Assembly: GCA_903889565.1 (NCBI GenBank)
Contig: CAISYC010000030.1
Span: 1 to 48,512 of the forward strand
Direction of reading: 5' to 3'
DNA from: an uncultured beta proteobacterium
GTDB taxonomy: Bacteria; Pseudomonadota; Gammaproteobacteria; Burkholderiales; SG8-41
DNA length: 48,512 nucleotides
Positions 7,990 through 15,119 of this stretch are shown here, in pieces. Each line of letters starts with the position of its first letter. Within the stretch, counting starts at the first letter, position 1. Made by a program: the position numbers and the translations under genes. The notes under the pieces were generated by a model. The model did no database searches, was not told the DNA's origin, and saw nothing but the letters and a program-made list of their open reading frames with translations.

Positions 7990-8460
7990 TTACTGCCGGG
8001 CGGCACTCGCATACATCGCCGTGCCCTGCAAAGCTTTACTGTTGGAATAGGGAAGATGGTCTACCAGGTAGCCCCTAGCGCGGTCGTCCGCCAGCACCGC
8101 GGTCTGGTTTCCTTCGATCGCGGGGGCATTCTGCTGCAGGCTTTGCAAAGCCATCCCGCCGACGAATGCGACGAAGGCCACCGCAGCGACCTTTGCAGGC
8201 ATTGCCAAAGCGAACCGACTCAACTTTTCCGGCTTTTCGCGGGACCGCGGCGGTAACAGCACCGTTGGCTCGGTCCTGAGATGGGCGCAGATCCGGGCGC
8301 CTAGATCAGAACCGTCCATACCGCGTATGGTGTCCCCGATCAGGTGGTAACAGGCCCAATCTTCGCGGATAGTGAAATCGCGTTTCAGCTTTGGCAGCAG
8401 GTCGCGGGCCTCCTCGGGTTTCAGCTCTCCATCCATCCAAGTTGATAAGCGTTCGGTCAT
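7990..8460 (-). CDS. rseA: RseA-type anti-sigma factor, without its sigma factor
   Basis: A 156-residue homologue of RseA, which holds sigma-E (RpoE) inactive at the inner membrane. The N-terminus (MTERLSTWMDGEL, then EDWACYHLIGDTIRG) is the cytoplasmic sigma-binding domain. One membrane helix lies at about 85-108, followed by a short periplasmic tail ending GYLVDHLPYSNSKALQG, as in full-length betaproteobacterial RseA. In chromosomes rseA directly follows rpoE and precedes rseB/mucD. None of these is present here. I infer that it could bind the host's own sigma-E. It may be an old captured gene; the 253 bp upstream hold no rpoE remnant I can recognise. Confidence 0.82.
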   Translation of the reverse strand: MTERLSTWMDGELKPEEARDLLPKLKRDFTIREDWACYHLIGDTIRGMDGSDLGARICAHLRTEPTVLLPPRSREKPEKLSRFALAMPAKVAAVAFVAFVGGMALQSLQQNAPAIEGNQTAVLADDRARGYLVDHLPYSNSKALQGTAMYASAARQ

Positions 8461-8713
8461 CGCTTCACCATCCCGTGTTATTAGCAGCAGCCGTCGTGCC
8501 CAATATCTGAGGCAGCCAATTTACGCGTTGGTTCAACGCTTATGCGAACTTTTACCAAGCCAACCCCTTGCTTCACTCAACCCCAGTGACACACCTCTCT
8601 CCTCGACCGGAGACAGGCGCTCCCAAAAGTTCATTTTGGCCGCGCCCAATGCCCAACCGGTCGCGCCCACAATAAAATTTAGGCTCCCTCTGTGACCGTC
8701 TTGCTCAAGGGTT
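8461..8713. other. Intergenic region upstream of the rseA-like gene
   Basis: About 250 bp with no supported gene. If rseA had been captured with rpoE, remnants should lie here on the minus strand, but none is recognisable. The promoter of the rseA-like gene is presumably inside this stretch unless it is read through from 8714-10614. Confidence 0.4.
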
Positions 8714-9106
8714 TCATACAGGCATCGCCTTCGGTTCTGATATTGGAGGGCGATTGTTCTCTTGGGATGGAGACAGCCACCTATTTATATAGATGCCACA
8801 GATCGTCGTAAGAATGAAGATGATGACAGCGGCCAAAACGTGGTCTTTGAGCCACCTACCGATTGCCTTCAATCGAGAAAATCTCTCGTCTTCTGGCAAC
8901 TCCAATAGATACGAATCAATTTCTTTCTTGACGTCAGTAGGGCCGTCCGTCCGTCGTGAATCGATGGGCACGTGGAGATTGCAATCGATCTTTGTGCCTC
9001 TAATATCCCCTTGATTATCGATCAATGCATCGCCACCGATTTGGATATTTCCCGTCACCGTTGAGTCAGTAAGTTGCGCGCCGGGACCAATTTTTATGAT
9101 TGCCAT
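8714..9106 (-). CDS. Small membrane-anchored protein of the HEPN/nuclease operon
   Basis: A 130-residue protein I cannot assign to a family. The first 45 residues are rich in Gly, Asn, Ile and Thr (GNIQIGGDALIDNQGDI), a spacing like a short beta-helix. A charged helical linker follows, then one membrane helix at about residues 89-108 and a short Pro-rich tail. Only 5 bp separate it from the upstream nuclease-like gene, so the two are almost surely co-translated. It may anchor or sense for its partners; that is inference. Confidence 0.72.
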   Translation of the reverse strand: MAIIKIGPGAQLTDSTVTGNIQIGGDALIDNQGDIRGTKIDCNLHVPIDSRRTDGPTDVKKEIDSYLLELPEDERFSRLKAIGRWLKDHVLAAVIIFILTTICGIYINRWLSPSQENNRPPISEPKAMPV

Positions 9107-9111
9107 GATGC

Positions 9112-10044
9112 TTATCCGCCTACTTGTTCATAGGCCAGCTTCATGAACGGCTTGGCAAGCTCAAGGTCTGCCGTATTTTTGATTGCAATCTCAAGATTTC
9201 CGGTTCCGAAGTGACCGATTTCGGATACGTCACGAGAAATGCCCGGCGGCCCCACATGCTTCGCAGGATCAAGCTTCAGAAACACTAGAACCTTCTGTTT
9301 TTGGGGCTCAACACATGCAATGTTCTGTGTTGTTCGATATGCAATGTAGAGTTTTTTTGCAGCCTCCTCCACTGCCGGATCTAACCCCATCATGTATTCC
9401 TGAATTCCGAGAACAAGCGCTCGGATGTGCTCTGGCTTTGACTCGATGTGCTGCTCGAAAGTCCATCCACCGAGAGCCTTGGTCATCGCCGCCTTCTTGC
9501 CTGCAGCCACCATGACCGGATCCTTTCCAGACTCCACAGTCGACGATGCACCCGCAGTGTTCTGGACAACTTCCTCCAAATAGAAAACGCCGTTTGCAAA
9601 AAGGCGGTATGTCCACAACTCGATATTCGCACCCATGACCTGAACCGCATGCAGGTCGTATTTTTTATAGCTTGGCGCTATGCAAATTACTCGGACATCA
9701 GACCAATCGATTTCTATATTCGACCCCAACGTCTTCTGCACAGCAATCTCGAAGTCACCGTGGTGATCCCGTATCCATGCCAGGTAAAACAGGCTCTGGT
9801 TAATCAGTTCTGATGAAGCGACCCGCTTGTATTCAATGATGACAGGGTTGCCATCTTCGGAAAGTGCAAGGCTGTCAATCCGTCCCGCATGCACTGAACC
9901 CGTAGAGAATTCTGTGGCCACAAATCGAAAGTTGAAAACCGACTTTAGATTATGCTCAATCAGACGCTGAAGCGTCCGCTCATCTGGAAAATCCGATTGC
10001 GCAACAGGAACAAGTTCGTCATTAGACAGTTGGAAAAGGGGCAT
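9112..10044 (-). CDS. NucS-like nuclease domain protein with DUF5655
   Basis: A 310-residue protein. The N-terminal half resembles DUF91/NucS-type PD-(D/E)XK nucleases: Asp in GRIDSLAL and E-x-K in VIIEYKR, about residues 55-75, would form the metal site, followed by VIIC-like strand VRVICIAPSYKKYD. The C-terminal third (about 190-310) matches the DUF5655 pattern, including PAVEEAAKKLYIAYR and VLVFLKL. Such proteins are common in islands and are thought to be DNA endonucleases of unknown target. It is second in a three-gene leftward operon with a HEPN protein upstream. Confidence 0.8.
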   Translation of the reverse strand: MPLFQLSNDELVPVAQSDFPDERTLQRLIEHNLKSVFNFRFVATEFSTGSVHAGRIDSLALSEDGNPVIIEYKRVASSELINQSLFYLAWIRDHHGDFEIAVQKTLGSNIEIDWSDVRVICIAPSYKKYDLHAVQVMGANIELWTYRLFANGVFYLEEVVQNTAGASSTVESGKDPVMVAAGKKAAMTKALGGWTFEQHIESKPEHIRALVLGIQEYMMGLDPAVEEAAKKLYIAYRTTQNIACVEPQKQKVLVFLKLDPAKHVGPPGISRDVSEIGHFGTGNLEIAIKNTADLELAKPFMKLAYEQVGG

Positions 10045-10101
10045 CGGAACAGGCCTTTTCTAAAGAACGAATTCAACGCTTTTTAGACACGTTAGAACGT
10101 A

Positions 10102-10614
10102 TCAGTGGAGCACTTCATCTGGAGGTGCGTCATCTGGAACATATTCGTCAAAGACAGAAGCAGAAAGTGATTCGACGGACTTGCCGTATCTTGCAAGGTA
10201 GCTATCCACAAATTTTGTAACCAAACGGTCAGCATCTCGAATTTGATCGCTTTTCTTGTCAATGTCATCCACCAACCAAGCCCTGCCAGCCGGCGTTAAG
10301 AATGCCTGCAGCTTGTGTGGACTCCAATAGGAGTGAATGAGTAGATTTCGGATTCTTGCCGCCTCTTGTATCTGACGCTTTTCGGGCACGGTGATGTATT
10401 CCACTGCGCGCACTTCTGCAAAAAGAGCGCCAATAGTTTTTGGCATGCGGGGGTCAACCGGACTTGTGCGGGGGGGCAGACCTTGGCGCTTACGCTCATC
10501 ATCGATGACACCCAGAAGCAAAGCCAGACAATTTTCAAGCAAGTGGCATGTATAGACCGCCAGTCCATACGAGTGAAAAATTGGAGCCAACTCTGTGGTA
10601 TTTGGTCCGGACAT
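10102..10614 (-). CDS. HEPN-family protein, probable RNase or toxin
   Basis: A 170-residue, largely helical protein. The segment ARIRNLLIHSYW (about residues 87-98) contains R-N-x3-H, the R-x4-6-H motif of HEPN ribonucleases, with the usual polar residue after Arg. HEPN proteins act as toxins, tRNA or mRNA cutters and effectors of anti-phage systems. GAGAGG precedes ATG 10614. It leads the operon that also encodes the NucS-like protein (57 bp downstream) and the membrane protein. No MNT-type antitoxin partner is visible. Confidence 0.68.
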   Translation of the reverse strand: MSGPNTTELAPIFHSYGLAVYTCHLLENCLALLLGVIDDERKRQGLPPRTSPVDPRMPKTIGALFAEVRAVEYITVPEKRQIQEAARIRNLLIHSYWSPHKLQAFLTPAGRAWLVDDIDKKSDQIRDADRLVTKFVDSYLARYGKSVESLSASVFDEYVPDDAPPDEVLH

Positions 10615-11000
10615 TTGATCCTCTCAATTTGGACCGCATAAGGTCTCAAAAGACCATATACGAGCCCTGAACATTCAGATTACGCTTAAGCTGTTGTTCT
10701 CTCAAGCAGCAGAAACATAATAGATGCTTGCCCCCCATCGCCATCGATGGTAACGGGAAATCCGGCGGTCGCATTCAACGATGACCGGTAGGGCTCTTCT
10801 TTACTTTCCTTGCAGAATTTTTTTATTTCTCGTTTCTGAATGTTCGAGGTTGCGGTCCCTCCCCCCACCGGTCCCTGAAACCTACCCCCCGTTTCGATCT
10901 GGATTTCATCCCGGCCAAAAAGAATTCTTTCCCTTGCGCTTCGCGCTCTGTCCTCAGTGTTCTGAGCAACTTCGCTCAAACACTCCGAAAGGACAGCATC
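10615..11000. other. Divergent intergenic region, 386 bp
   Basis: This stretch separates the leftward HEPN operon from the rightward 11001-12910 operon and should hold promoters for both. I see no convincing consensus promoter and no gene. It contains short C-rich and T-rich runs (10855-10900). Confidence 0.4.
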
Positions 11001-11189
11001 ATGGGTCTCAAGCTCGTTCCACCCAGGACTCCCCGCCCCTCGCGCACGAAGGCCTGCGCCCTCGTCGCATTTCGCGCAATCCGCATAGTGCAGGCTAAAG
11101 CTGCACGAGTCCCCGGCGTCTTGGCTCAAGCCCGCAATGACGTTGTCACTGCGTGGCGTGAATCGGACATCGTAAGCCCAAAAGCCTGA
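11001..11189 (+). CDS. Small basic protein of the element
   Basis: A 62-residue basic protein ending in NDVVTAWRESDI. Small proteins with a similar AWRES ending are, as I recall, found in integrative elements, with no known function. AAGGA precedes the ATG at 8 bp, which supports it as a real gene. The next gene starts 6 bp after its stop with its own AAGGGG site, so the two form an operon leading into the ArdC-like gene. Confidence 0.55.
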   Translation: MGLKLVPPRTPRPSRTKACALVAFRAIRIVQAKAARVPGVLAQARNDVVTAWRESDIVSPKA

Positions 11190-11195
11190 AGGGGA

Positions 11196-11477
11196 ATGAC
11201 CATGATCGAATCTGGAATTCTGGTCTTTCTCGGGATTGCGTTCCTGATGCTGAAACTGCCTCGCCGCCTTGCGCTGCGCCTGCTGAAGCACGACCTAGCG
11301 ATCGACATAGCAGTGTCGCTCCTGGTCTTCCTGATGCATTTCGGGACCTTCAGCGGAGTGATGGCCGCGACAGTTGCGGGGTTGCTCACATCACTGATGA
11401 CGAGCGGGCTGAAGAGGCTCTTCGGATACGTCGACGGGAATCGCTACGTCCCCGGCCGAATCAGGCTGGACGTGTAG
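11196..11477 (+). CDS. Small integral membrane protein
   Basis: A 93-residue protein with two to three membrane helices (about 6-22, 36-52 and possibly 54-68) and a basic C-terminal tail containing KRLFGYV and RYVPGRI. Similar small membrane proteins of unknown role occur in plasmids and islands. ATG 11196 and ATG 11202 are both possible; AAGGGG at about 11189 fits the second a little better. It lies directly upstream of the hairpin that precedes the ArdC-like gene. Confidence 0.65.
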   Translation: MTMIESGILVFLGIAFLMLKLPRRLALRLLKHDLAIDIAVSLLVFLMHFGTFSGVMAATVAGLLTSLMTSGLKRLFGYVDGNRYVPGRIRLDV

Positions 11478-11567
11478 GCCTAACCCCGCTCGATCTTTTC
11501 CTTGGCGCCGCAGCCGCGGAGATCGCACGTCAGATCGTGCGCCGCGGTATGCGCATCTTGTTCAGAT

Positions 11568-11590
11568 AGCCCCGCATCGTCGGGGCTTTT
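11568..11590 (+). terminator. Intrinsic terminator or attenuator just before the ArdC-like gene
   Basis: AGCCCCG (11568-11574) and CGGGGCT (11581-11587) make a perfect 7-bp stem with a 6-base loop and a T run. The ribosome binding site GGAG starts only 7 bases later and the ATG is at 11607. Either it ends the upstream transcript and a promoter is hidden nearby, or it works as an attenuator. The same layout recurs before 13158. Confidence 0.7.
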
Positions 11591-11606
11591 CTATTTGGAG
11601 ATTCAC

Positions 11607-12476
11607 ATGAATGATCTTTATCAGGAAGTGACTGATCGTATCGTCGCAGCAATCGAAGCTGGCACGCCGCCTTGGGTGAAGCCTTGGAGTGTTTCGGATT
11701 TTCGCCCTCGGAACGCAACCACCAATCGCCCTTATCGCGGAGTTAACACAGTGCTGCTTAGCCTTGAAGCTGATGCAAGGGGCTACACCGATCCGCGCTG
11801 GCTCACGTTTCGCCAAGCGATCGAAATCGGTGCACGCATTCGTGGTGGTGAACGCGGAACGACGGTCGTGTTCTACAAGCTCACGAAACTGCCGGAGCAA
11901 AGCCAGGATCGACAGGAGCTTCAATACCGCACGGTGCCGCTTTTGCGGAGCTTCACCGTGTTCAACGTCGCACAGGTCGATGGCTTGCCGGAGTCCATGA
12001 CAAAACCACCTGAGCCTGTCGTGTGGGATTCACATGCCGAAGCGGAAGCGTTGCTCTACGCATCTGGCGCCGAGATCTATCACGGTGGCGAGCAGGCGTA
12101 TTACCAGCGTGCGAAGGACGAGATACATCTTCCGCCGAAGAGCTCTTTCTCGGACGCAGGTGCCTACTACACCACGGCGCTACATGAACTCGTGCACTGG
12201 ACCGGATCGCCAAGCCGCTGCAACCGCGAACTCAAGGGCCGGTTCGGTGACAACGCATACGCTGTTGAAGAACTCATCGCAGAGCTTGGTTCTGCGTTTC
12301 TATGCGCCCACTGTCGCATCGACGGTCAGTTACAGCATCCGGCTTACCTGAGGGCTTGGCTGCAGGTGCTCAAGGCAGACAAGCGGGCGATCTTTACCGC
12401 GTCCGCGAAGGCACAGGCCGGAGCGGATTTCGTTCTTCGCACTCAACAGCCAGCGGAAGCTGAGGAGGCAGCATGA
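11607..12476 (+). CDS. ArdC-like antirestriction protein (ssDNA-binding domain and zincin)
   Basis: A 289-residue protein with the ArdC layout. The N-terminal ssDNA-binding domain (about 1-125) contains [16 protein letters not shown] and [10 protein letters not shown]-terminal metallopeptidase-like domain carries HELVHWTG (HExxH, about residue 192) and a downstream [11 protein letters not shown] glutamate. ArdC proteins protect incoming plasmid DNA against host restriction. I start at ATG 11607, preceded by GGAG at 6 bases, rather than at the frame-open position 11502, because the N-terminus then matches the family. It overlaps the next gene by 4 bp (ATGA). Confidence 0.9.
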   Translation: MNDLYQEVTDRIVAAIEAGTPPWVKPWSVSDFRPRNATTNRPYRGVNTVLLSLEADARGYTDPRWLTFRQAIEIGARIRGGERGTTVVFYKLTKLPEQSQDRQELQYRTVPLLRSFTVFNVAQVDGLPESMTKPPEPVVWDSHAEAEALLYASGAEIYHGGEQAYYQRAKDEIHLPPKSSFSDAGAYYTTALHELVHWTGSPSRCNRELKGRFGDNAYAVEELIAELGSAFLCAHCRIDGQLQHPAYLRAWLQVLKADKRAIFTASAKAQAGADFVLRTQQPAEAEEAA

Positions 12477-12910
12477 ACCAAGACCGACTGATTCAACGGG
12501 CATTGAAGGTCCTGGACGGCAGGATACGGACAGAGCCCGCGCTCAATTCACCGAGCGCCGTGCGTGATTACCTGAGGCTGAAGCTCGCGTCGCTTGAGCA
12601 CGAGGTGTTCGTCGTCATTTTCCTCGACGCACAAAACCGTGTAATCGAGGTCAATGAAATGTTCCGCGGGACGCTGACTCAAACATCAGTTTTCCCAAGG
12701 GAAATCGTGAAAGCCGCGTTGAAGTGCAACGCGGGCGCGATGATCTGTGCCCACAACCATCCGTCCGGGGTGGCGGAGCCATCGCATGCCGATGAAACGC
12801 TCACGTCGGCTCTGAAGCAGGCGCTGGCGCTGGTGGACGTTCGGGTCCTAGACCACTTCGTTGTAGCCGGAGCCGGCGTTCTGTCGTTCGCGGAGCGGGG
12901 GCTGATCTAA
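12473..12910 (+). CDS. RadC-like JAB-domain protein
   Basis: A 145-residue protein with the MPN/JAB fold of the RadC family. The metal motif is intact: Glu near the N-terminal third ([10 protein letters not shown]), then [12 protein letters not shown] (HxH-x-PS) and the Asp in the following HADETL. It lacks the helix-hairpin-helix region of full-length RadC (about 220 residues), as do most plasmid and island copies. RadC-like proteins are found beside antirestriction genes on mobile elements; no DNA-repair role has been firmly shown. It overlaps the ArdC-like gene by 4 bp and is likely co-translated with it. Confidence 0.9.
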   Translation: MNQDRLIQRALKVLDGRIRTEPALNSPSAVRDYLRLKLASLEHEVFVVIFLDAQNRVIEVNEMFRGTLTQTSVFPREIVKAALKCNAGAMICAHNHPSGVAEPSHADETLTSALKQALALVDVRVLDHFVVAGAGVLSFAERGLI

Positions 12911-12914
12911 AAAG

Positions 12915-13018
12915 TGACGGATTGTGACGGAATTGACCCTAAATCCCTTAATACCCTTATGAAGTGAATTCCAAGGGTAATTAATGGAATTTGACCCTAA
13001 TCCGTCACGATCCGTCAT
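12915..13018 (-). repeat. Iteron region copy B, inverted relative to copy A
   Basis: The reverse complement of this 104-bp stretch aligns end to end without gaps with 5729-5832, with about 15 mismatches, mostly in the centre. It has the same paired TGACGGA motifs at both ends and begins 4 bp after the RadC-like stop codon. In this copy the inner motif TTAGGGTC also occurs twice. It is probably the second half of a bipartite origin. Confidence 0.7.
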
Positions 13019-13120
13019 TCAGCCAGTGGATGACAAGGCAGGGGCTCAAAACGAGAGCATTTGACACCGAATTAGATATGCTAAGCCATTGTTTTTAAAT
13101 GTAACGTTTAGGGTAATCAC

Positions 13121-13145
13121 GCCTCGGCAAAACCGAGGCTTTTTT
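13121..13145 (+). terminator. Intrinsic terminator or attenuator just before the DUF1071 gene
   Basis: GCCTCGG (13121-13127) and CCGAGGC (13133-13139) form a perfect 7-bp stem with loop CAAAA, followed by six T. The ribosome binding site GGAG starts 2 bases after the T run and the ATG is at 13158. The leader GGAGATTCACATG is the same as before the ArdC-like gene. Confidence 0.72.
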
Positions 13146-13157
13146 ATGGAGATTCAC

Positions 13158-13745
13158 ATGGAAAACCACTTCACAAAGCTCGCTCAGATCAACGTATCGG
13201 AACACATTGAACACAAAGGAAATTTCGCGTATTTGAGCTGGCCATATGCTGTCGCGCAACTGCGGCAGGCTGATCCCACAGCGACATGGCAAGTCGAGCG
13301 CTTCGATGGCCTGCCCTACCTCCAGACGGACCTAGGCTTCTTCGTTGAGGTCGCTGTGACCGTCGAGGGCGTCAGGCTTTCGCAAATTCATCCGGTATTG
13401 GACTCAAGGAACAAACCGATCGAGATGCCGAATGCTTTCGACATCAATACGAGTTTGCAGCGCTGTTTGGTCAAGGCCATCGCTCTGCACGGCCTAGGTC
13501 TATCGGTCTACGCCGGAGAAGACCTGGTTACGGCTGCCGCGAACGACGCTCAGCCTCAGCAGCCTACGACAGAAATGGTGAGCGCCGACCAGATCGCACG
13601 AATCAAGAAGTTGCTGGCTGACTCAGGGCAGACCCTACAGCGCCTCCTCGGCTTCCTGAAGGTCGAAGCTCTGGAGCAGATCCCTGCCGCGGATTTCCAA
13701 CGTGTGGTGCAGCTACTGGAACGCGCCAAGCGCCGGGCAGCGTAA
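13158..13745 (+). CDS. DUF1071 (Sak-like) single-strand annealing protein
   Basis: A 195-residue protein of the DUF1071 family, placed among the Sak/Rad52-like annealing proteins of phages. Diagnostic stretches are FAYLSWPYAVAQL near residue 20 and the INTSLQRCLVKAIALHGLGLSVYAGEDL block at about 95-122. It would anneal complementary strands during replication-linked recombination of the element. A C-terminal helical segment (about 140-195) is typical. ATG 13158 has GGAG six bases upstream; ATG 13146 is possible but would overlap that site. It follows origin copy B and the hairpin. Confidence 0.87.
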   Translation: MENHFTKLAQINVSEHIEHKGNFAYLSWPYAVAQLRQADPTATWQVERFDGLPYLQTDLGFFVEVAVTVEGVRLSQIHPVLDSRNKPIEMPNAFDINTSLQRCLVKAIALHGLGLSVYAGEDLVTAAANDAQPQQPTTEMVSADQIARIKKLLADSGQTLQRLLGFLKVEALEQIPAADFQRVVQLLERAKRRAA

Positions 13746-13754
13746 ACCGAAATA

Positions 13755-14126
13755 TCAGGCGTGCTCACTTGATCTGGGAGCTTCTGCCTTTGCTTTTCGA
13801 ATCTGCTCGGCAAGCTCTTCGTGTGAAAGCGGGACGTCGGAATCGTCCCCTTTCCATTTGTGTTGTTCCATGGTCTCCGCATCGGCGACGATGGCACGGG
13901 CCTCCAGGCGCTTTCTGTTCCGGCGATATTCCAATTGTTCTTTTATCAGCCTCTTGAAGCACAGCAACAACACAAGCGTTCCGATACCAACGCTGGCCAC
14001 AACCACCCAAATCCAGAAATCGTGACAGATGACTGTGCGGATGTCGTTTTCTGCACAATATTGCGCGAAGATTCCAAGCCGCTTGAGCTGCTCCCAATAC
14101 TGCTGAATTATTTTGATGGCTTCCAT
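13755..14126 (-). CDS. Membrane protein at the end of the pseudopilin operon
   Basis: A 123-residue protein of unknown family. A helical N-terminus (about 1-35) with two cysteines is followed by one membrane helix at about 39-58 (WIWVVVASVGIGTLVLLLC) and a long charged, probably coiled-coil tail rich in Arg, Glu and Lys. It is the last gene of the leftward operon, 46 bp after the second pseudopilin. A role in anchoring or assembling the pseudopilins is a guess from position alone. Confidence 0.68.
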   Translation of the reverse strand: MEAIKIIQQYWEQLKRLGIFAQYCAENDIRTVICHDFWIWVVVASVGIGTLVLLLCFKRLIKEQLEYRRNRKRLEARAIVADAETMEQHKWKGDDSDVPLSHEELAEQIRKAKAEAPRSSEHA

Positions 14127-14172
14127 ACAGAAAAGTCCCCTTCGCTGAATGCCAACTTTTTTTGAATCTCGA

Positions 14173-14871
14173 TTACATCAGCGGCACAAACAATGTGATC
14201 AGTTGCGGTGGGTCTTGGCAAATCGGTGTAGGCGGTGCAGGTGGGGCTGGATTAGAAAATATTTTCCCATTCCCCATATCGCCGTTATCTAACTTTGTAT
14301 CAAGCGCAAGAGCAACATTACATGGCAAATTGTCGATTTGAATAAAATGCGGAATATTGCGATTGATCGTAAGAGCGGTAATCGCTGGCAACGCACCGAT
14401 TAGCGTATTCGTGTCTACGATGTGAATCGGCTCCTGAAACGGCGTAACCGTATGGTCCAATCCTGAAAAAAATGGATGGATCTGAAAGTGAACCAAAGTC
14501 TGCGGATCTACATTGGCCTTGATAAGACCTGCGGCATATAAGTGTTCGGTTACACAACCCGACTTCAAAGCAGTATCAATACGCGTATCCCCAGGCCCCG
14601 CCCCACCAGTCCCAACGGCGTAGTTACATGTGCCACTAACAGAGGGAAACGCCACCGCCGCGTTGGGCATGTCTCCCGGAAAATATCCAGTCGTTTTTCG
14701 AAAGCTATATACCGCCTCGGTCAAATCTTTTACTTGCGTTATCAGCGCAGTGGTTTTGGCATCTCTAATGACTGCCTCACCCTTAAGAACTGCAGCCAAA
14801 ATTAAAGTGACAATAAATAATACGACCCCTATCTCGACTAGCGAAAAACCACTTTGCGCTCGCAAGATCAC
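14173..14871 (-). CDS. Type IV pilin-like protein (pseudopilin) 2
   Basis: A 232-residue prepilin-like protein. The leader is 7 residues before the cleavage site in QSGFSLVEIGVVLF; the +5 Glu needed for processing and packing is present, followed by a hydrophobic helix to about residue 30. The conserved YSFRKTTGYFPGDMPNA region follows, as in some GspG/pilin-like families. Later cysteines could form disulfides. Cleavage and assembly would need the host's prepilin peptidase and pilus machinery, since none is on the element. Its start overlaps the stop of the upstream gene (ATGA). Confidence 0.83.
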   Translation of the reverse strand: MILRAQSGFSLVEIGVVLFIVTLILAAVLKGEAVIRDAKTTALITQVKDLTEAVYSFRKTTGYFPGDMPNAAVAFPSVSGTCNYAVGTGGAGPGDTRIDTALKSGCVTEHLYAAGLIKANVDPQTLVHFQIHPFFSGLDHTVTPFQEPIHIVDTNTLIGALPAITALTINRNIPHFIQIDNLPCNVALALDTKLDNGDMGNGKIFSNPAPPAPPTPICQDPPQLITLFVPLM

Positions 14872-15119
14872 TTTTCTTTCTCTGCAAATTTCTCTAACGC
14901 CTCGTCGACAAACATCGCTGCGGAGTAAGAGAGAAGCATGCCAACACCGATCGCAAACAAGCCGATCAAATAATTAAATCCGTTGGCCGTGAACGAGTGA
15001 GGGGACATGATGGCAATAAACATACAAACCCCTGCCGCGCCAGGGAGCAGGGCCAAAGCGAGTCGGAGCCGGCGCCTTATACCAGTGCGTATGCCTTGGC
15101 GATCTGGACTGGCATTCAT
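14868..15119 (-). CDS. Small membrane protein of the pseudopilin operon
   Basis: An 83-residue protein with two membrane helices (about 18-37 and 46-66), a basic N-terminus and a charged tail ending EKFAEKEK. I do not recognise the family. I chose ATG 15119 because it overlaps the upstream pseudopilin stop codon as ATGA; the longer reading frame from 15176 would run well into that gene. Its own stop overlaps the start of the next gene in the same way, so three genes are tightly coupled. Confidence 0.72.
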   Translation of the reverse strand: MNASPDRQGIRTGIRRRLRLALALLPGAAGVCMFIAIMSPHSFTANGFNYLIGLFAIGVGMLLSYSAAMFVDEALEKFAEKEK

